A stretch of 64,000 bases of DNA from Micromonospora pisi (GTDB lineage: Bacteria; Actinomycetota; Actinomycetes; Mycobacteriales; Micromonosporaceae): NCBI RefSeq assembly GCF_003633685.1, contig NZ_RBKT01000001.1:62001-126000 (forward strand), given 5' to 3'. Both the position numbers and the translations under genes were made by a program. This document shows positions 59,309 through 64,000 of the stretch, in pieces. Numbering within the stretch: the stretch's first letter is position 1; the number at the start of each line of letters is the position of its first letter. The notes under the pieces are model-generated. The model searched no databases. It was not told where the DNA came from and worked only from the letters and a program-made list of their open reading frames with translations.

Positions 59309-59785
59309 ATGGCGACCCAGCAGGAGATCCGTACGGAGATCGTCCGCATTTTGAGAGCCCTCCAGCACGCCGAGGGCGAGCGGCGCACGATGCTCTACCG
59401 CGACCTGGCCGACCAGACGGTGGACCTGCGCGAGCACTACCTCACCCCCGCCGGGCAGCCGGACTGGACCGGTCGGACCGGCGCCTACCGCATCGCCGTA
59501 CGCGCGCTGTATGCCGAGGCCGGGTACAGCCAGGCGGAGCGCAAGGTAGTACAGACCTCCACCCGCTACCACATCGGCAACCACGTCCGGGCCCGCATCT
59601 CCAAGGAAGAAGCCGACGCGCTGGCCCTGAACCCCCAGAGCCCGCTGCTGCGTGCGCGTGAGCGCTCGCGCTCGGACCGCCAGGAGCTGCGCGACCTCAT
59701 CGCACAGGCCCGCGCGATTGTCGAGGCACATCAGCAGCAGCCCGAGCCTGGGCTGGCGAAGAGCGGGCGGCGCCGCGCACAGTAG
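59309..59785 (+). CDS. Hypothetical DNA-binding-type protein
   Basis: 158 residues from the ATG. Starts MATQQEIRTEIVRILRALQH, then DLREHYLTPAGQPDWTGRTG, AYRIAVRALYAEAGYSQAER, and a helix-rich Arg/Glu C-terminus ending KSGRRRAQ. The basic, helical composition and the operator-like repeat next to the start suggest a nucleic-acid-binding protein that may regulate itself. No family was recognised. No clear ribosome-binding site; perhaps leaderless. Confidence 0.65.
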   Translation: MATQQEIRTEIVRILRALQHAEGERRTMLYRDLADQTVDLREHYLTPAGQPDWTGRTGAYRIAVRALYAEAGYSQAERKVVQTSTRYHIGNHVRARISKEEADALALNPQSPLLRARERSRSDRQELRDLIAQARAIVEAHQQQPEPGLAKSGRRRAQ

Positions 59786-59816
59786 CGCGCCCAGGGCGGA
59801 ATAGCTCAGCACGGAG

Positions 59817-60053
59817 CTACTCCTCGATCGCACCGCCGACGCGCCGCAGGTGCCGACGGAAGGTGTACGACGGGTCGGTGGCCCGGCGGGACAGGTAGTC
59901 ATCGAAGCCGGTCTGCTCGCGCAGCGTCCGCCCCGCCCGGATCATCCCGGCCTGCTCGCGCTCGGTCCGCCGGATCTGGTCGTTAACCGCTGGCGTATGG
60001 CGACGGTCGGTCCATACGGTTTTGCCGGTGTTACTGACTGAGATCTGCAGACG
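59817..60053 (-). CDS. Possible small protein or gene fragment
   Basis: Reads ISVSNTGKTVWTDRRHTPAV, NDQIRRTEREQAGMIRAGRT and LREQTGFDDYLSRRATDPSY, ending TFRRHLRRVGGAIEE. The content is protein-like (charged helix, then a basic tail), but no ATG or GTG lies before the conserved-looking part; a CTG at 60053 or the internal ATG at 59945 would be needed. It may be the 3' end of a truncated gene. Confidence 0.4.
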   Translation of the reverse strand, partial: RLQISVSNTGKTVWTDRRHTPAVNDQIRRTEREQAGMIRAGRTLREQTGFDDYLSRRATDPSYTFRRHLRRVGGAIEE

Positions 60054-60059
60054 TGCCGG

Positions 60060-61268
60060 GTGAGCGGTAACGGCTGGGGCCTTGACACGGTGTTCGTGCG
60101 GTGGATGTGGTGCCGGGCCTTGCTGCACCGGGGCTGGTGGCTGGTCACCAGCGTCTACCTGGTCGTCGACGCGCACCTGTCCGCGTCTGAGCTGGTCTTG
60201 ATCGGTGTCGGCCAATCGGTTGTCTCGCTCCTGTTCGAGGTTCCCGCCGGTGTCCTCGCCGACACGTTCAGCCGGAAGTGGTCGCTGGTCGTCTCTCACG
60301 TGCTCATGGGCGCCGCCATGCTGGCCACCGGTTTGGTCAGCGGGTTCATGCCGCTGATGGCCACCCAGATGGTGTGGGGGCTGTCCTGGACGTTCGCCAG
60401 CGGCGCCGATGTCGCGTGGATCAGCGATGAGCTGGATGACCCGGCGCGCGTCTCGGCGGTGTTGATGCGTTCAGAGCAAGCTCAGCTCACCGGGACGGTG
60501 GCCGGTCTGGTGGGCGTCGGCGGGTTGGCATGGCTCACGCGACCCGGCACGGCGCTGGTGCTCGCGGGAGCCGCCATGCTGCTGCTCGGCCTGTATGTCG
60601 TGGTCGGCTTCCGCGAGCATCGGTTCGTAACCGTCCGCACCAAGCGGTGGTCTGCATCGTGGTCGATCCTGATCCGCGGATCAACCTTGGTGCGTGGTAG
60701 CCGCCTCGTCCTCGCCATCTTCGCGGCGACGTTCCTGGTCAACGGCGTCGTCAACGCCTTTGGTCGCCTCTACCCGTTGCGGTTGGTCGATCTCGGGCTG
60801 TCCGTCGATCCCGTGGTATGGCTGGCGGGCCTGGGTGTGCTGATGAGCCTCGCCGGCGCGGCCGGGTTACGTATTGTGCGACCGCACATCGACGGCGTCC
60901 ACACTGTGCGGCGCGGCTACGTCATCGCCTGCGCAGTCGCTGTTGTCGGCGTTGTCGGCCTGGTCGGCGCACCCGGGGAGAACAGCGGCAGTCTCGCTGT
61001 ACTGCTGGCTGCGGGCGCGTTGCCGCTGACCCGCACCTTCAGCACCATCTGGGTCAACCGGCAGACCAGTAGCGACGTCAGAGCCACCGTGCACTCGTTG
61101 CTCGCCCAGGCCAAGTCCCTCGGAGAGATCACCTGCGGGCTCGCCATCGCCGCCATCGCCCAGTTCGCCGACATGTCCATCGCGCTGGTGACCTGCGCTG
61201 CGCTGCTCGTGATCACGATCCTGCTTGTCCAGTATTTCGGCTCCCCGCGTTCCGAGCGATTGCCGTGA
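60060..61268 (+). CDS. MFS transporter
   Basis: 402 residues from a GTG, with about 12 membrane helices. Typical features: VGQSVVSLLFEVPAGVLADT with the loop FSRKWSLVVSHVLMGAAML (motif A, D-x(3)-R-K), and WGLSWTFASGADVAWISDEL in helix 4-5. Such 12-TM MFS proteins often export antibiotics or small metabolites. It converges on the NRPS cluster end and could export the product, but this is only positional. Confidence 0.85.
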   Translation: MSGNGWGLDTVFVRWMWCRALLHRGWWLVTSVYLVVDAHLSASELVLIGVGQSVVSLLFEVPAGVLADTFSRKWSLVVSHVLMGAAMLATGLVSGFMPLMATQMVWGLSWTFASGADVAWISDELDDPARVSAVLMRSEQAQLTGTVAGLVGVGGLAWLTRPGTALVLAGAAMLLLGLYVVVGFREHRFVTVRTKRWSASWSILIRGSTLVRGSRLVLAIFAATFLVNGVVNAFGRLYPLRLVDLGLSVDPVVWLAGLGVLMSLAGAAGLRIVRPHIDGVHTVRRGYVIACAVAVVGVVGLVGAPGENSGSLAVLLAAGALPLTRTFSTIWVNRQTSSDVRATVHSLLAQAKSLGEITCGLAIAAIAQFADMSIALVTCAALLVITILLVQYFGSPRSERLP

Positions 61269-61572
61269 GTTCAGTTGATCCCCGGCAATCGGGGACCGCG
61301 CTCATCGGCAGCGACTCGCAAGGTAATTCCGACCCTCGCAAGATCACTCGCAAGCTAAGTCTGACACCCGCAACCTTCGGCGATACAGGACAACGACCGC
61401 CCCGATGCCGGGTGGCGCGGCGCGCAGGGGCACGTCACCCGGACGCAGGCGTCGGCCAACAGTGGCGTGGAGAGGTCGGCGAACGCATCCAGCAAGGCGG
61501 CTCCTCCGACTCGTCGGATCGTCCGGGGTCTGCCCGACACACCTCGGTCGGACACACCCCGGACGACGGACG
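61269..61572. other. Intergenic stretch between convergent MFS and MbtH genes
   Basis: 304 bp with no supported gene. GGTCGGACACACCCCGGAC and neighbouring GTC-rich DNA near 61545 could form weak hairpins, but no clear terminator was found. Confidence 0.4.
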
Positions 61573-61788
61573 CTACCGGTCGGCGCCCATGGCGTCGATG
61601 AGACTCTGTGGGCGCAGGTCCGTCCAGTGCGTCTCCACGTAGTCCAGGCACTCCTGCCGGGGCCCGGGGCCGTGCGCGACGGTCCAGCCGGCGGGCACGT
61701 CCACGAACGACGGCCAGAGGCTGTGCTGGTTCTCGGCGTTGACCAGCACCAGGTAGGTGCCATCCGGGTCTTCGAACGGATTGGTCAT
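61573..61788 (-). CDS. mbtH: MbtH family protein
   Basis: 71 residues; ATG with AGGAGAG upstream. [35 protein letters not shown], then [20 protein letters not shown] with the three conserved Trp of MbtH proteins. It binds the A domains of NRPSs and is needed for their folding or activity. Its ATG overlaps the NRPS stop (ATGA), so it is coexpressed with the NRPS. Confidence 0.96.
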   Translation of the reverse strand: MTNPFEDPDGTYLVLVNAENQHSLWPSFVDVPAGWTVAHGPGPRQECLDYVETHWTDLRPQSLIDAMGADR

Positions 61789-64000
61789 CGATCTCTCCTC
61801 GGGTTGGATTCGACGGACGCGACGAGTGCCCGCAGCGCCCGGGTGAAGGTATCGGTCAACTCCCGTACGTCTTCCTCGGCCAGCAGCGCACCGGGCCAGG
61901 CCCAGCCGACGACGAGATACGGGCCGTCGGCACGGTCCTCGACGTGCGCGGTGACGCTCAGACCGTACGCCTGCGGCATGCCCGGATCGGCGGCGTGCGC
62001 CGCCGCGACGGCCATCTCCGGCGCGAACGCCCAGTCGGTCGCCTCCGGCGCGCCGAACCGACCCAGGTAGTTCACCTGGATGTCGGGCAGACCGAGGGCG
62101 GCGAGCTGCGGGGCGCTCGTCGGATTGAGGAAACGCAGCAGACCGTAACCGAGCCCGTTGTCCGGCACGGCGCGCAACTGCTCCCGGATCCGCGACACCG
62201 CCGGGGCCAGCCCCGCACCGCCGTCCGGCTGATCCAGCCGGACCGGGCCGGGGTCCAGCCGCACCGGGTAGACGCTGGTGAACCAGCCGACCGTACGGGT
62301 GAGGTCGAGCCCGCCCGGGACCGGCCCGAGTGCCGACTCCTCCCGCCCGTGCCCCTCGACCGAGAACCAGACCCCGGTGTCGGTGCCGGTGCGACCCCGC
62401 ACCCGGCGGAACTCGTCGACGGCGAGCGCGAACCCGGTCATCAGCACCTCGTTGACGGTGCCGTCGAACGCGGTCGGCACCCGCGTGAGCAGCGGCGACA
62501 CCTCCTCCGGGCCGAGTGTCACACGCACCTCCCGGACGGTGGCGGCGGTGTCCCGCAGCGGGTCCACCGGATCCAGCAACGGCGTGGCGCCGGTCATCAC
62601 CTCGGCCCAGTACGGCAACTCCGCCGCCCGCTCGGCCTGCACCGCGTGCCGGGCCAGCAGCTCCGCCCAGCGGCCGAAGGTGGTGCCCGGCGACGCCGGT
62701 TCGTCGGTCCCGCCGACACCGCAGGCCGCGGCGAGTTCCGGCACCAGGATCCGCCAGGAGACACCGTCGACGGCGAGGTGGTGCACCATCAAGAGCAGCC
62801 GACCGGGCCGCTCCCCCGCGTCGAACCAGACCGCCTGGAGCAGCACACCCCGGTCCGGGTCGAGCCGCTCCCGAGCCGTCCTCGCCTGCTCGTCCACCTC
62901 GGCCCGCAGACCGGCGTCGTCCAGCGCCGCCACGTCCACCCGTCGCAGCAGCGGGCGTACGTCGACGGTCCCCGGCGCCGGCACCCGCAGGGTCCACTCG
63001 GCACCGGGGCCGCCCCGGTCCAGTCGGGCCCGCAGCAGGTCATGCCGGTCCAGCAGGGCACCGACCGCCCCGGTGAGCCGGTCGGATCCGAGTCGTGGCG
63101 GCACCCGCAGCACGACCGACTGGTTGAACCCGTCGATCGGGCCGCCGAGCTCCCGCAGCCAGTGCATCACCGGGGTCAGCGGGACCACGGTCTCCACCGG
63201 CAGCGCGACCTCGGCCAGCGCCGCGACCGTACGGAGCCGGAACACGTCCCGGGGACGGATCTCCAGACCGGCGAGCCGGGCCGCCACCACCAGCTGGATC
63301 GAGCCGGCGCTGTCCCCGCCGAGGGCGAAGAAGTCGTCCTCCACACCGATCTCCGGCCGGTCCAGTGCCCGTGCCGCCACGTCGAGCAGCGTCCGCTCGA
63401 CCGGGTTGCGGGGAACCCGCCCCGACTCCGCCGCCGGGTACTCCGGAATCGGCAGGGCCGCCCGGTCGAGCTTGCCGTTCGACAGCACCGGCAGCCGGGG
63501 CAGGAACACAAACGCGGCGGGTGTCATGTACTCCGGCAGCAGCCCGGTCAGGTGGGTCCGCAGTGACGCCGCCCCGACCGGCTGCCCCGAGGCGCCGACC
63601 AGGTACGCGACCAGGTGCCGGCCGCGCGCCCGGTCCTCGCGTACGACCACGGTCGCCGAGCCGACGCCGGGGTGCGCGGTGAGCGCCGCCTCGATCTCGC
63701 CCGGCTCGATCCGGAAGCCCCGGATCTTCACCTGGTCGTCGGCACGGCCCACGTAGTCGAGCTGCCCGTCCGGAGTCCACCGGGCCAGGTCACCGGTCCG
63801 GTACATCCGGGCGCCGGGCAGCCCGAACGGGTCCGCCACGAACCGCTCGGCGGTCAGCCCGGGACGGCGCAGGTAGCCCCGGGCCAGGCCGGCACCGGAG
63901 AGGTACAGCTCCCCGGTCACCCCCGGCGCGACCGGTCGCAGCGCCGAGTCGAGCACGTACGCCCGGGTGTTGTGCACCGGTCGTCCGACCACCGGTACGT
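61785..64000 (-). CDS. Nonribosomal peptide synthetase, C-terminal segment (A-PCP-E), runs off the window
   Basis: 736 residues visible, open at the window end. The A domain second half shows [54 protein letters not shown] and [19 protein letters not shown] (A5-A8), then [10 protein letters not shown] (A10 Lys). The PCP follows with [22 protein letters not shown] being the form typical of carriers before epimerisation domains. The E domain has [62 protein letters not shown] and VNYLGRFGA. No thioesterase, so this protein hands a D-configured intermediate to another module. Substrate specificity residues lie outside the window. Confidence 0.95.
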   Translation of the reverse strand, partial: VPVVGRPVHNTRAYVLDSALRPVAPGVTGELYLSGAGLARGYLRRPGLTAERFVADPFGLPGARMYRTGDLARWTPDGQLDYVGRADDQVKIRGFRIEPGEIEAALTAHPGVGSATVVVREDRARGRHLVAYLVGASGQPVGAASLRTHLTGLLPEYMTPAAFVFLPRLPVLSNGKLDRAALPIPEYPAAESGRVPRNPVERTLLDVAARALDRPEIGVEDDFFALGGDSAGSIQLVVAARLAGLEIRPRDVFRLRTVAALAEVALPVETVVPLTPVMHWLRELGGPIDGFNQSVVLRVPPRLGSDRLTGAVGALLDRHDLLRARLDRGGPGAEWTLRVPAPGTVDVRPLLRRVDVAALDDAGLRAEVDEQARTARERLDPDRGVLLQAVWFDAGERPGRLLLMVHHLAVDGVSWRILVPELAAACGVGGTDEPASPGTTFGRWAELLARHAVQAERAAELPYWAEVMTGATPLLDPVDPLRDTAATVREVRVTLGPEEVSPLLTRVPTAFDGTVNEVLMTGFALAVDEFRRVRGRTGTDTGVWFSVEGHGREESALGPVPGGLDLTRTVGWFTSVYPVRLDPGPVRLDQPDGGAGLAPAVSRIREQLRAVPDNGLGYGLLRFLNPTSAPQLAALGLPDIQVNYLGRFGAPEATDWAFAPEMAVAAAHAADPGMPQAYGLSVTAHVEDRADGPYLVVGWAWPGALLAEEDVRELTDTFTRALRALVASVESNPRRDR

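Noticed and set aside
61944-63756. Long plus-strand frames opposite the NRPS
   Set aside because: NRPS core motifs on the minus strand are decisive.
1-64000. CRISPR array
   Set aside because: No series of short identical repeats with regular unique spacers was found; the repeats present are long, degenerate and far apart, and there are no cas genes.

Overview
The window looks like chromosomal DNA from a filamentous actinomycete, most likely a member of the Micromonosporaceae. This rests on the very high GC content, frequent GTG starts, heavy use of CGTAC-type codons, DinB-fold enzymes of the mycothiol-dependent class, an HTH/DUF5753 plus DUF397 pair, a GH92 glycosidase, an LPMO and an NRPS with MbtH. 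The genus is an inference. No rRNA, tRNA or CRISPR array was seen.

Layout. 1-23.6 kb is ordinary housekeeping and metabolic DNA. It holds the end of a molybdopterin oxidoreductase, a ChvE/MmsA/MmsB-type sugar ABC operon (minus strand, behind palindromic operators) facing a shikimate dehydrogenase-like gene, a D-amino-acid oxidase, an ion channel, a 2'-5' RNA ligase-like protein, a complete tripartite tricarboxylate transporter operon (tctC-tctB-tctA) with a readable promoter, a PH-domain membrane protein, a secreted GH92-LamG glycosidase, NAD kinase, and a MarR-controlled SRPBCC gene.

23.6-49 kb is an accessory island. Single unrelated genes (hydrolases, VOC proteins, a nucleotidyltransferase, an Imm1-like immunity protein, two DUF1963 proteins) are separated by copies of a degenerate intergenic repeat of about 100 bp with a hairpin at one end. 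Inserted among them are two diverged copies of one IS110-family element, a second IS110-family element, a complete IS630 element with perfect terminal repeats, a complete IS3 element with a 4-bp target duplication, and a solo left end of the IS110 element. Four consecutive or nearby genes (AraC regulator, alpha/beta hydrolase, VOC protein, SDR) are frame-disrupted. The noncoding leaders of the two IS110 copies fold like bridge RNAs. The loop segments that differ between the copies match each copy's own insertion site, and those sites lie inside the intergenic repeat.

49-53.2 kb carries a TetR gene with three clear operators, an HTH/DUF397 pair divergent from a three-gene operon of small unknown proteins, and a membrane-anchored LPMO. 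53,354-59,009 is a Tn3-family transposon with 38-bp inverted repeats, a 5-bp TCTTT target duplication, a tyrosine recombinase with its resolution site, a membrane-protein passenger, and a frameshifted transposase. 59-64 kb holds a small unknown gene behind a perfect inverted repeat, an MFS exporter-like gene, and the end of an NRPS cluster (MbtH and a terminal A-PCP-E segment) running off the window.
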